NCBI RefSeq assembly: GCF_042676025.1 | Contig: NZ_JBHTJP010000035.1 | Coordinates: 992,001 to 1,056,000, forward strand | Source of the DNA: Salinimicrobium gaetbulicola | GTDB lineage: Bacteria > Bacteroidota > Bacteroidia > Flavobacteriales > Flavobacteriaceae | Length of the DNA stretch: 64,000 bases | Direction of reading: 5' to 3' | Shown here: one piece after another, positions 41,845-50,338 of the stretch | How positions within the stretch are numbered: position 1 is the stretch's first letter | How the letters are laid out: every line of letters begins with the position of its first letter | Made by a program: the position numbers and the translations under genes | Notes under the pieces: generated by a model | The model's database searches: none | What the model saw: the letters and a program-made list of their open reading frames with translations, nothing else | What the model was told of the DNA's origin: nothing

Positions 41845-42990
41845 TTAGAAATGGCTGTTAGTGATCTTTTGGTAAAACTCAATATTCCTTGCCGTTACTA
41901 CCTCGGTAGCGAATCGGTCTTTTACCCTTTTACGGGCAGACTTACCCATTTTTTCCGATAGTTCCTGATCTTTTAGGAGCAGGAGTATTTTTTCTGCATA
42001 GGTGATATGATCTTCAGGGTCAACCGTAAACCCGGTTTCTCCATCCACCATAACTTCTTTGGCCCAGCCGATGTCTGAAGTGACCAGCGCCTTTTCCATC
42101 GCCATGGCCTCGATCCAGGTCATTGGCAATGCTTCAGCAAAGGAGGGGAGAACAACCACCTGAGCCTTTGCTATTTCTTCCTGAATTTGTTCATATGGCA
42201 GGTTTCCTAGCCAATCGATCCTTTTTGAGGCTTCGGAAGAAAAAATCTCTTCCATCAGCTCCTTCGTTGATCTTCCGGTTTTGGAGTCTGTAACATCCTT
42301 TCCTGCCAGCAGGAGCTTTGCTTCCGGATTTTGTTTCACTACCCAGTTGAAAATTTCGGCCAGTTCCAGGACGCCCTTTTTCCTGATGATACTGCCGAAG
42401 TACAAAATGGTGTTTGGGATTACCCGCTCATTGTTAGGGATGAAATTCCCGACGTCCACTGAATTCGGGATTATCTTGATCTCTCTTTTTAATCTGAATA
42501 ATTTGGTGGTCTTTTCAGCTGTGAATTCGCTGACAGACAATAGATGCTCAGCCCCTTGCAGGGCCATTTTTTCGAACCAGTAATTTTTCTTCTTCTGAGG
42601 CCTTTTTTCAAGGTTACAGAAATAAGTGTCGCTGCCGTTCATTCTGATCACTAATGGACATCCAAGGCTCATAAAAGCCGTAATACCCGTCCAGTCAGGG
42701 GCCTCGACAGCGTCAATTTGTTCGACCGCGATATATTTGTTGAGGTAATTCTGTAAAAATTTGCGGTGCAGGTACCAACCTAACCATTTAGATCTTTGTT
42801 GTTTTATCAGGTGAAATTTTATTCCCCCTTCAGTAAATATGTCATTCTCATTTTGACCGTATATAAAAACCGAAACCTTCACGTCCTTTTTCACAAGGGC
42901 CTCAGCCATATTTTTGATGCTGGTGCCTATCCCGGCAGCCGGAGTGGTGCGGGAATGGGGGTATTCAGATGTGAGGAAGGCTAGGTGCAT
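41845..42990 (-). CDS. Glycosyltransferase family 4
   Basis: A 381-residue GT-B retaining glycosyltransferase. N-terminal donor-fold start FLTSEYPHSRTTPAAGIGT and a C-terminal Glycos_transf_1 domain with ILYFGSIIRKKGVLELAEIF, LLLAGKDV, and the E-x7-E region PSFAEALPMTWIEAMAMEKA. There are no membrane helices. It is expected to add a sugar to the lipid-linked repeat unit in the cytoplasm. It lies 92 bases upstream of the epimerase gene on the same strand. The specific sugar is unknown. Confidence 0.92.
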   Translation of the reverse strand: MHLAFLTSEYPHSRTTPAAGIGTSIKNMAEALVKKDVKVSVFIYGQNENDIFTEGGIKFHLIKQQRSKWLGWYLHRKFLQNYLNKYIAVEQIDAVEAPDWTGITAFMSLGCPLVIRMNGSDTYFCNLEKRPQKKKNYWFEKMALQGAEHLLSVSEFTAEKTTKLFRLKREIKIIPNSVDVGNFIPNNERVIPNTILYFGSIIRKKGVLELAEIFNWVVKQNPEAKLLLAGKDVTDSKTGRSTKELMEEIFSSEASKRIDWLGNLPYEQIQEEIAKAQVVVLPSFAEALPMTWIEAMAMEKALVTSDIGWAKEVMVDGETGFTVDPEDHITYAEKILLLLKDQELSEKMGKSARKRVKDRFATEVVTARNIEFYQKITNSHF

Positions 42991-42993
42991 AAA

Positions 42994-43018
42994 TCAGTTG
43001 TAAGTTATCAGTTGTAGG
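42994..43018. repeat. TCAGTT-rich intergenic repeat, copy 2
   Basis: TCAGTTGTAAGTTATCAG followed by TTGTAGG; shares AGTTATCAGTTGT with copy 1 at 40534-40568. It sits directly upstream of the GT4 start. Confidence 0.6.
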
Positions 43019-43025
43019 TATGGCA

Positions 43026-43066
43026 ATTGTCATTGCGAGTCCGACAGGGGAGGACGTGGTAATCTG
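43026..43066. repeat. Dispersed repeat (GTCATTGCGAG type) overlapping a gene end
   Basis: The sequence from ATTGTCATTGCGAGTCCGAC to GGTAATCTG resembles a repeat that I recall as widely dispersed in Bacteroidota. It includes the stop and last dozen codons of the minus-strand gene at 43030. Confidence 0.5.
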
Positions 43067-44457
43067 TTATTTGTTAATCCATCAATACTTTCCCAGATCC
43101 TTTCAGACGCTTTTTCTGCCGGCTGTAGATTAATCTTTTCAAACCAGTGTTTCGCCTCGCTCACTATTTGCGAGGTATCATTCAAGGCTAATTTTAGTTT
43201 TGCCTCAATTTCTTCTTTAGAATTTAACCAGATCACGGAATTATGGGAAGGCATCGACCTGAAATGTATAAAATTATAGACCTTCCGCGGATTCCAGTCG
43301 TTATCCTGCTTGTTATCTACCTCGTAGTTGAGATATAAACACGGCTTATCAAAAATAGCGAAATCAAAGACCATGGAAGATGCCAGATTTACAACAGCTT
43401 TTGAGTGAAGAATGGTGTTCACCTGTAACTCCAGGTCGGCTTTTGTGGGTAAAATAGCATTCCAGTTATCTCCTGCTTTCTTCCATTTTGGGGCGATAGG
43501 TGTGATAATTTCAGAATATTTCTCCAGTACCTTGTCATAGCGACCTGAAAGGTCCACCGGGCTACGCCTGAAAATTATTCCAAGCTTGTGTCCTTCCTGG
43601 TTTAAATTCTCTACTGCTTCTGCCATATCCTGTAAATACCGGTGGTCATCAGGGCAGGTTGTAACATCATCCCCGCTGAAACAGAGGTAGTCCTTGCGAA
43701 GGTCCAGGTTATTTTCTTTGAAGAACACCTCTCTGGATTTTCTAAGGCTTTCATCAAAATGTGGTTCGAATTGCGGGCTTCCGGTAATGTGTATATTTTC
43801 CGCAGGAATAAAAGGATAGTATTTTTGCAATTCATTTTTCATGTACTCGCTCCACACAAAATAATGATCTGTTTCCACCACCATGGTCGCCTTAGGTAAA
43901 TTATCCCAGGAGAAAATGAAGGTCCCGGTAGGAATCCCCAAATCTTCTGCCGCGGTCAGGGGACCAATGGCAGTTACCGGCCGCTGGTTGGTGCAAAAAA
44001 CATAATCCGGCCTTTCCTTTTCCAGTATCTCTTTACAGTGTTTATACAAGGGGCCTTTTTTTTCCGAGGCCTTTAATTTATTTCTTAATTTATGAAGACC
44101 TTTCTCTCCTTTATATTTTTCCTTATAAAAACTGACGATCCCGTTTTTTACTGTTTTCTTCAGTCCAATGTTTGAAGAAGGGAATTTATAGGTCTGGTAA
44201 ACGGGTTCCCTAAACTTGTCGGTAAAATGATCAAGTTCCGCATTTATCTTAGCTCGCTTTAGCAGATCGGTTTTGGCACGTGGGTTGCCGGTTAGTCTTA
44301 TTTCTTTAAATCCCAGTTCAGAAAGGTCAAAAGATGTCTGGTTCCAGAACACCACTTCCCAACCTTTTTGTTTTCCAATTTCCACAAATGAAGTGAATGC
44401 GAAATTTCGTAGGCCAACGCCATCGGGCAGTAGTATAAAGATCTTCTTTTTTTTCAT
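43030..44457 (-). CDS. GT-B-like glycan biosynthesis protein, family uncertain
   Basis: A 475-residue cytoplasmic protein, the first gene of the minus-strand operon. It has two Rossmann-like halves: an N-terminal FILLPDGVGLRNFAFTSF and a C-terminal segment with SKAVVNLASSMVFDFAIFDK, the pattern of a nucleotide-sugar or CDP-alcohol binding domain as in CDP-glycerol glycerophosphotransferases. It is probably a glycosyl- or polyol-phosphate transferase. The tail RLPRPPLSDSQ is encoded by a dispersed repeat and is unlikely to be ancestral. Confidence 0.7.
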   Translation of the reverse strand: MKKKKIFILLPDGVGLRNFAFTSFVEIGKQKGWEVVFWNQTSFDLSELGFKEIRLTGNPRAKTDLLKRAKINAELDHFTDKFREPVYQTYKFPSSNIGLKKTVKNGIVSFYKEKYKGEKGLHKLRNKLKASEKKGPLYKHCKEILEKERPDYVFCTNQRPVTAIGPLTAAEDLGIPTGTFIFSWDNLPKATMVVETDHYFVWSEYMKNELQKYYPFIPAENIHITGSPQFEPHFDESLRKSREVFFKENNLDLRKDYLCFSGDDVTTCPDDHRYLQDMAEAVENLNQEGHKLGIIFRRSPVDLSGRYDKVLEKYSEIITPIAPKWKKAGDNWNAILPTKADLELQVNTILHSKAVVNLASSMVFDFAIFDKPCLYLNYEVDNKQDNDWNPRKVYNFIHFRSMPSHNSVIWLNSKEEIEAKLKLALNDTSQIVSEAKHWFEKINLQPAEKASERIWESIDGLTNNRLPRPPLSDSQ

Positions 44458-44563
44458 GAATGTCTGGTTGGGACCAAAGATAATGGAAAATCAGATTCCG
44501 GTTCCCGTTCTCATTTTTCTGTTGTATTTTGCTCGTCTAAGAGTAAAAGATTTGATTCATACT

Positions 44564-45412
44564 ATGTCCCACGCAGAAAACCAAGAACTCATTATTGACA
44601 AGCGAAAACCCATTCCTTTATTTTGGTGGAGTGAGATCAAATTCATTTTTAGAGAAAAGGAAAATTACGGGGATCTGCTGGGAAAATACCTGGTAGAAAA
44701 AATAGCCGGGCGCCCGATCAAATTTGTACATCCTAAAAAACAGCCATGGTATAAATGGAATAGAACCAATTATTTGACTGCAGGAAGTATTCTTCATCAC
44801 GCAACTAAAGACAGCATTGTTTGGGGTAGTGGTATAATAGACAGGGAACATAGTATCGCGCCAGCCCACTTCAGAGCTGTACGCGGACCCCGAACCAGGC
44901 AATTTTTAATGGATTCTGGATATAATTGTCCGGAGGTATATGGGGATCCTGCCTTGCTAATGCCGGAATATTTCAATCCAAAAGTAATGAAGAAATACAA
45001 AGTTGGGATCATTCCTCATTATCATGATCATAAACAAGTATTTGATACCTATAAAGATGATCTGGATATTAAAGTGATCGACCTTTTAACCCTGGATGTT
45101 GAGGATGTGACCAAACAGATCCTGGAATGTGAAAGCACGATTTCTTCTTCCCTGCATGGCATTATCGTTTCCCATGCTTACGGTATTCCCAGTGTATGGG
45201 TGGAGTTTTCTAATAAGTTGTTCGGAGACGGTGTGAAATTCGCAGATTACCTGGAGTCCGTGGACGTGCCGCTTTATGATCCTGAATATTTGAATCGAAG
45301 ATATTCTACGGAAGATTTTCTTAAATTGATCGGAGATTTTCAGGCTACTATTAAGCCTGAAAAGCTCAAGGGCCTGCAAGAGAGTTTGTTAAGAAGCTGT
45401 CCTTTTTTGTAG
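44564..45412 (+). CDS. Polysaccharide pyruvyl transferase family protein, copy 1
   Basis: A 282-residue protein of the PF04230 family, which adds ketal-linked pyruvate to glycans from phosphoenolpyruvate. Family features: ENYGDLLGKYLVEKI near the N-terminus, WGSGIIDREH, VRGPRTRQFL, YGDPALLMPEY and the late STISSSLHGIIVSHAYGIP. The start MSHAENQE at 44564 is chosen; the ORF extends to 44273 but that part overlaps the divergent gene. A paralog of 278 residues lies at 48336. It is divergent from the minus operon. Confidence 0.88.
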   Translation: MSHAENQELIIDKRKPIPLFWWSEIKFIFREKENYGDLLGKYLVEKIAGRPIKFVHPKKQPWYKWNRTNYLTAGSILHHATKDSIVWGSGIIDREHSIAPAHFRAVRGPRTRQFLMDSGYNCPEVYGDPALLMPEYFNPKVMKKYKVGIIPHYHDHKQVFDTYKDDLDIKVIDLLTLDVEDVTKQILECESTISSSLHGIIVSHAYGIPSVWVEFSNKLFGDGVKFADYLESVDVPLYDPEYLNRRYSTEDFLKLIGDFQATIKPEKLKGLQESLLRSCPFL

Positions 45413-45576
45413 CAGTTTGATTAAGGAATGATTTTCTTTTTATGTTATAGATAAAAGTGAGGATTTTCCCGATGAAAGACATAGGATTATGTAAAAATCC
45501 CCCTGAAACTATCTATATTTGACCGGTATCCGTGTCGCCCGATATGGGAGTGACAGCGGCGAAGCCGTACCCTATG

Positions 45577-45623
45577 GTCAATGAACAATGAACAATGATC
45601 AATAAACAATGAGCAATGAACAG
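45577..45623. repeat. CAATGAACAATGA-type low-complexity repeat
   Basis: Imperfect tandem units of CAATGAA/CAATGAT/CAATAAA (GTCAATGAACAATGAACAAT and following), lying in the 258-base gap before the methyltransferase gene. Confidence 0.7.
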
Positions 45624-45631
45624 CCAACCCT

Positions 45632-45652
45632 CCTCCGCTAAAGCTATGGAGG
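45632..45652. repeat. Short palindromic repeat (CCTCC-GGAGG type)
   Basis: CCTCCGCTAAAGCTATGGAGG, an inverted repeat directly after the CAATGAA array. A further GC-rich inverted segment (CGGC-GAA-GCCG) lies at about 45557-45567 within the same gap. Confidence 0.55.
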
Positions 45653-45670
45653 GCAAGAAGCTAACAGCCA

Positions 45671-46507
45671 ATGACCGACAACCAGGAAAAGAATAAAAAT
45701 CATTACGAGAAACTTTATGCCAATTATGACATAAAGAACATTCTGTACTGGATCAATCACCTGGATGAATTCCTGGATTCGGCCACCACCACGGAAACCA
45801 GCTGGTTCGCCTTGTACCAAGATAATTTTCGTGAAAAGCTTAATGGTAAGAAGGTACTGGAGATGGGTTGCGGCAATTGCATTAACGCAGCAGTAATGGC
45901 GGCCCTGGGAGCTGAGGTTTTTGCGAATGATATTGCTTCTTCCAGCGGGGAGATTGTTACAAGACTCAATGAAAATTTTGATTTTAAATTCCCTATTGTC
46001 TTTGTGGAAGGAGATTTTCTAAGGAATGATCTTCCTGCGGCCAGTTTTGATTATGTCATTGGAAAAGCTTTTTTACATCATCTTACCCTGCCGGTTGAAA
46101 GACAATTTTTAAAAGAAACGGTAAGGCTGCTGAAGCCGGATGGGGAAGCACGGTTCTTTGAGCCGGCTGTGAATTCTCAACTCTTAAATGAATTGAGATG
46201 GTATGTCCCGGTGGGAAAGCGTCCTTCTAAATGGAATAAGAAAGCCTTTCAAAAATGGAAAGAGAATGACCCACATCCTGAGAGAAGTTTTAGTTCCCGT
46301 CATTGGGAAAAAGTGGGCAGAGAGTATTTTACTGAAGTGCATATTCTTCCGGTAGGAACTGTTGAGCGCTTCAGTAAAATAATGAAATGGGGTAAGAAAA
46401 GAGAAGCTTTTAGAAAAAGAGCTCTAAAGGTGGAGGCTTATTTCCCGGTCTCTCTAAACCGGGCCCTTGCAAGAAGTCAACTTTTAGTTTATCGTAAACC
46501 CATATAG
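45671..46507 (+). CDS. Class I SAM-dependent methyltransferase
   Basis: A 278-residue methyltransferase. Motif I VLEMGCGNCINAAVMAALGA is near residue 60, motif II-like EVFANDIA follows, then FDYVIGKAFLHHLTLP and LLKPDGEARFFEP (post-I and motif III). This is the Methyltransf_11/25 layout. It probably methylates a sugar of the repeat unit, judged from the locus; the acceptor is unknown. A repeat-filled gap separates it from the gene before. Confidence 0.87.
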   Translation: MTDNQEKNKNHYEKLYANYDIKNILYWINHLDEFLDSATTTETSWFALYQDNFREKLNGKKVLEMGCGNCINAAVMAALGAEVFANDIASSSGEIVTRLNENFDFKFPIVFVEGDFLRNDLPAASFDYVIGKAFLHHLTLPVERQFLKETVRLLKPDGEARFFEPAVNSQLLNELRWYVPVGKRPSKWNKKAFQKWKENDPHPERSFSSRHWEKVGREYFTEVHILPVGTVERFSKIMKWGKKREAFRKRALKVEAYFPVSLNRALARSQLLVYRKPI

Positions 46508-46522
46508 TAATTTAAGGTTATA

Positions 46523-47329
46523 TTATTCTTGCTCGTATGGTTCAATAAGAAGGGATTCTAAATAGCGGACCTCTTCTTTATTAAATACATCAGTAAATTG
46601 CTGATTTGTGTTCTTTCGGATATTCCAGCTTAAAATGGTTTTTTGAAAGGAACGCGGATAATCCAGATCTAAGAAATGACATAATTCTCGAAAAAAGTTG
46701 AGAGGATCGTGAATGAGAGCTTCATATGTGACTCTTTTAAATTTAAATTTTTTTAGTTGATCTTTTTCTTTTTTGATCCAGTTGTAATATTCAGCATATT
46801 CCCTGATTAACTCTTTTTTCTGTTTCGAGGAAAATTCCTCCAGATTATTCTTGTATCGCCATTTATATTTAAAATAAGAGGCAATGATAGATTTAGGATC
46901 GCGGTCGATCCATATCACATAGGGAGAACCGAATATGTCATTAAGAAAATCAGACCTGGAAGGACCGGTAATTTTTGTTATAAGTCGTTCACCTTTTTGT
47001 AATGCACTTACCTGATTTAATGAATGGATAAGGTTCATTTTTTCTTCTGGTTTGAAGGAAGAAAGGTTAAGACGAAAATCGGTGATATGGTGTGAGAAGT
47101 AATTAAATGGTTCTGCCGGGCGAGGAAAGTTTTGCTTTCCCCTGGTTGTTTTTTCAATCCATGGGATGGATTGAAAATTATTCAGAATTGAAAGAACAGG
47201 AAGCGCTGGAAATCGATTCGTATAGGTAGAAATCCAGAAAAGTTGAGGGTGCAGAGCTAAAATGTCGTTAAGGAGTGTAGTGCCACTTTTTCCTGGACCG
47301 TGTATAATAACTGAATCTTTTAATTCCAT
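46523..47329 (-). CDS. Sulfotransferase family protein 1
   Basis: A 268-residue cytoplasmic PAPS-dependent sulfotransferase. The 5'-phosphosulfate-binding loop is GPGKSGTTLLNDIL at residues 11-24, and the 3'-phosphate-binding segment is YVIWIDRDPKSIIASYFKYK. It is the only minus-strand gene within this part of the locus. It should transfer sulfate to a glycan hydroxyl or amino group. The start follows the usual family N-terminus. Confidence 0.85.
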   Translation of the reverse strand: MELKDSVIIHGPGKSGTTLLNDILALHPQLFWISTYTNRFPALPVLSILNNFQSIPWIEKTTRGKQNFPRPAEPFNYFSHHITDFRLNLSSFKPEEKMNLIHSLNQVSALQKGERLITKITGPSRSDFLNDIFGSPYVIWIDRDPKSIIASYFKYKWRYKNNLEEFSSKQKKELIREYAEYYNWIKKEKDQLKKFKFKRVTYEALIHDPLNFFRELCHFLDLDYPRSFQKTILSWNIRKNTNQQFTDVFNKEEVRYLESLLIEPYEQE

Positions 47330-47389
47330 AATTTACTGTTTGGATATAAAAGTAGTTACTAAATACGTTTTTTAGCTTTTATTTTTAAA

Positions 47390-48322
47390 ATGACTCAAAG
47401 GAAATATATGGTCAGCGTTTTTATGCTTACCTATAATCAAGAGGAGTTCATTTCTCAGGCTATCGATGGAGTACTGAGTCAGAAAACCTCTTTTAAGTAT
47501 CAGTTGGTGATCGGGGAAGATTGCAGTACTGACGGCACACGGGAGATCTGTCAAAAATACGCGGAGGCTCATCCTGAAAAGATAAAACTGATACTGAATG
47601 ATGAAAATATTGGGCTGGGAGCTAATTATGTGAAAACCTATGCGGCATGTAGAGGTAAGTATGTCGCCATCTGTGACGGGGATGATTACTGGACAGACCC
47701 ATTAAAGCTTCAGAAGCAGGTGGATTTTCTGGAGTCTAATTCAGATTATGATGTGATTTTCACCAATAATGAAAATCTCTACCCTGCTGGAAAAAAGCAT
47801 GTTCGTAATATAAGTAAGATTCCCGGTACCAGTTCGTTTCGGGAGCTGGTGTTCGGGAATTATATAGCTTCAGTTACAGTTCTGTTTAGGAAAAGGAAAC
47901 TTAGTGCGTTTTTAGAGGATCTGATAAAAGATCTGCCCTACGGAGACTGGCCCACGTACCTTTGGGTTACCAAAGAAGGTGGCAAAATTCACTTTCTAAA
48001 TGATGTTACCTCAGTTTACCGTAAGGATTCCGGGACTTCAGCGGTTTTAAGGCGTTCAAAAAGTCGGATAGGGGAAGTGAATTTAACAATACTTCAATAT
48101 TTAAAACGATTACCTGAATTTGTAGATTTTTTGCCTGAAATTGAACAGGCGATTTTAAAATTAAAGACCGGATTGATGGCTAGTTATTTTAGGGAAGATA
48201 AAATATCAAAGTCAATTAAATTGTGGTTTGATCTTAAAAAAAAGACTGGTTTTCTTGGGCCTACAAGAACATACATTTATTTAATTAAACTAAAATTAAA
48301 GAAGAAGGTTCAAAAGATTTAA
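47390..48322 (+). CDS. Glycosyltransferase family 2
   Basis: A 310-residue GT-A inverting glycosyltransferase. The fold begins VSVFMLTYNQEEFISQAI, then QLVIGEDCSTDGTREI, NIGLGANYVKTYAACRGKYV and the metal-binding CDGDDYWTDP. The C-terminal third is basic and probably associates with the membrane. It is divergent from the sulfotransferase gene at 46523, with a pyruvyl transferase gene 13 bases after it. Donor and acceptor are unknown. Confidence 0.92.
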   Translation: MTQRKYMVSVFMLTYNQEEFISQAIDGVLSQKTSFKYQLVIGEDCSTDGTREICQKYAEAHPEKIKLILNDENIGLGANYVKTYAACRGKYVAICDGDDYWTDPLKLQKQVDFLESNSDYDVIFTNNENLYPAGKKHVRNISKIPGTSSFRELVFGNYIASVTVLFRKRKLSAFLEDLIKDLPYGDWPTYLWVTKEGGKIHFLNDVTSVYRKDSGTSAVLRRSKSRIGEVNLTILQYLKRLPEFVDFLPEIEQAILKLKTGLMASYFREDKISKSIKLWFDLKKKTGFLGPTRTYIYLIKLKLKKKVQKI

Positions 48323-48335
48323 GAACTATCGTATA

Positions 48336-49172
48336 ATGAGAAAATTCCTGAAGAGGAAATATAATAGCCTTAAAAAAGAAAAGGGCCTTCCTGTTTATTG
48401 GTCATCCCACAAGCATATAAAAGGGGAAAATTGGGATAACTTTGGTGATGCCCTGGTTCCTTTTCTTGTTGAAAAAATATCGGGCAAGAAAGTTAGCTGG
48501 CACCCTTTAAGGTCTTCGAAAACTAATAAGGTATATATTGTAATTGGTAGTATACTTGAGTTAGTGGGTACAGACAATATTGTATGGGGAGCTGGAATAA
48601 TTAAATCTAATGCACAAATTGCGAATGCCAATATACTTGCTGTACGAGGACCAATTTCATATAGTAGGGTTCTTGCTAGCGGAATTAAAATGAAAAAAAT
48701 TTGGGGAGATCCGGCCTTGTTACTTCCGTATTATTTTTCGGCTTCTAAAAAAGCTCAGTCAAATAAAACACTTGTGATTCCTCATTATGTTGACTTTGAA
48801 GAGGCTAAAAATTTATTAAGCGCGAACGAAAATTTAGAGTTGGTTGACCTGAAAAAAGGAAATCTGGAAGAAATTATTTCAGAAATAGCAGGTGCACGTT
48901 TGATTTTGTCCTCATCATTACATGGCCTTATTGTAGCACATGCCTATGGAGTGCCTGCGATTTGGGTGAAATTTACTGATGATTTGGATGGGGACGACAT
49001 CAAATTTAATGATTACTTTCTGTCTGTTGGAATAAGGCTTTACAAACCTTTTAAATTTCATGAGCGTTTGTTGGAAGAGGTATTGGAGAAAGACATTCTA
49101 TTACCTGACTTAAAGCTCTTGAATAAGGTGCAATTGAAGTTAATTGAATCCTGTCCGTTTTTAAATAAATAA
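48336..49172 (+). CDS. Polysaccharide pyruvyl transferase family protein, copy 2
   Basis: A 278-residue PF04230 protein and paralog of the 44564 gene. Matching segments: ENWDNFGDALVPFLVEKISG, VWGAGIIKSNA, VRGPISYSRV, WGDPALLLPYYF and LILSSSLHGLIVAHAYGVP. The Asp/Gly-rich N-terminal motif and the SSSLHG motif of the family are both intact. The next gene begins 2 bases after the stop with an unusual start. It probably ketalises a different sugar from copy 1. Confidence 0.88.
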   Translation: MRKFLKRKYNSLKKEKGLPVYWSSHKHIKGENWDNFGDALVPFLVEKISGKKVSWHPLRSSKTNKVYIVIGSILELVGTDNIVWGAGIIKSNAQIANANILAVRGPISYSRVLASGIKMKKIWGDPALLLPYYFSASKKAQSNKTLVIPHYVDFEEAKNLLSANENLELVDLKKGNLEEIISEIAGARLILSSSLHGLIVAHAYGVPAIWVKFTDDLDGDDIKFNDYFLSVGIRLYKPFKFHERLLEEVLEKDILLPDLKLLNKVQLKLIESCPFLNK

Positions 49173-49174
49173 TT

Positions 49175-50299
49175 CTGAAAATACTTGTTGTAACACCTTT
49201 TTTTGGAAATTCAGGTTCGGAGGCTGCACTGCGAAACCTAATGAATTCTTCGTCAAGTAAAATCAATTTTACACTAACGGTTATTAATGGCGGATTAGAA
49301 AATTTTGACGATTTGAATCCCTCTGTTAAAATTTTAAAACCGAATAGAAACTCTGTTTTTAAAAAGATCAAAACTCGAGCTTTAAAAAGGAATGACGTAT
49401 CAAGGTTTGATTATATCAGTAAATTCCTAAAAGAATATCCCCAAGATTTAATTTTACTGAATACCTTACTTTCATTAAAACATATTGATCCAGCTCTTAT
49501 GAGTGGTTTTAAAACCATATTATATGTTCATGAGACTGAAGATATGTTGGTTAATTTGAATAAGGATAATTTAAAATTTTTAATAGAAAAGGTCGATCTG
49601 ATTTTATGCTCATCTTCAGCAGTAAAGGAATATCTTGAAATTCTAGGAAGAAAAAAGCAATTGGAAGTGCTATATCCGGTTATAAACTTTCAAAGATTCA
49701 ATCTGCCTCTTAGCGCAAAGAATAAACGTGAAGAATTAGGATATAAGGATACCGATTTTATCTGGATGATGAGCGGGGCACTATTGGTCAATAAAAACCC
49801 CAAAGCCTTTATAAATTCTGCAAAGTCAGTGGTCAGGGAATTTCCTGATGCAAAATTTTTATGGGTAGGGGCTACTGATTCACATGCCTACGAAATTTTC
49901 CTACGAAATTTCATCAGTAAAAATGGTTTAGAGTCAACTATTAAAATAATACCAAGGCTTTTGGCTGAATACTATCAATACCTTAATGTTGCTGATGGAT
50001 TTTTATTAACATCGTTTAGCGAATCTTTTTCCATGGCTGCTTTAGAGGCAACCGCTTTTAACAAACCAGTAATTTCTTTTCCCTGTGGAGGTGTTTTAGA
50101 ATCAGTCCCTGCAAACAGAAGGGAAGTTACTTCTAATTTTTCGGTGGACGAACTCGTTAATCTCATGAAAAAGGAAATGAACTCAGAAAAAAAAGATTTC
50201 GATGTTGAGGATATTCAACACCTTCTTAAAAAAGATAAGCAGTTTTCAGCCTTAAACTTTAAAAAAATTGTAGAGAAGGTGTGTCAGCAAAAAATATAA
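49175..50299 (+). CDS. Glycosyltransferase family 4 with a CTG start
   Basis: A 374-residue GT-B glycosyltransferase. The first ATG (49241) lies inside the protein: the 22 codons before it read LKILVVTPFFGNSGSEAALR, the classic first strand and glycine loop of a GT4. There is no ATG, GTG or TTG upstream; CTG at 49175, 2 bases after the preceding stop, gives the expected MKILVV N-terminus. ATT at 49172 is an alternative. The C-terminal domain has FLWVGATDSH and the E-x7-E region SFSESFSMAALEATAFNKP. Confidence 0.85.
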   Translation: MKILVVTPFFGNSGSEAALRNLMNSSSSKINFTLTVINGGLENFDDLNPSVKILKPNRNSVFKKIKTRALKRNDVSRFDYISKFLKEYPQDLILLNTLLSLKHIDPALMSGFKTILYVHETEDMLVNLNKDNLKFLIEKVDLILCSSSAVKEYLEILGRKKQLEVLYPVINFQRFNLPLSAKNKREELGYKDTDFIWMMSGALLVNKNPKAFINSAKSVVREFPDAKFLWVGATDSHAYEIFLRNFISKNGLESTIKIIPRLLAEYYQYLNVADGFLLTSFSESFSMAALEATAFNKPVISFPCGGVLESVPANRREVTSNFSVDELVNLMKKEMNSEKKDFDVEDIQHLLKKDKQFSALNFKKIVEKVCQQKI

Positions 50300-50338
50300 G
50301 AATTGAGACAGGTAAATACTTAGAATGATTGATTTATA

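Noticed and set aside
44273..44563. N-terminal extension of the pyruvyl transferase reading frame
   Set aside because: The added residues overlap the divergent gene's start region and do not resemble the family; ATG 44564 fits.
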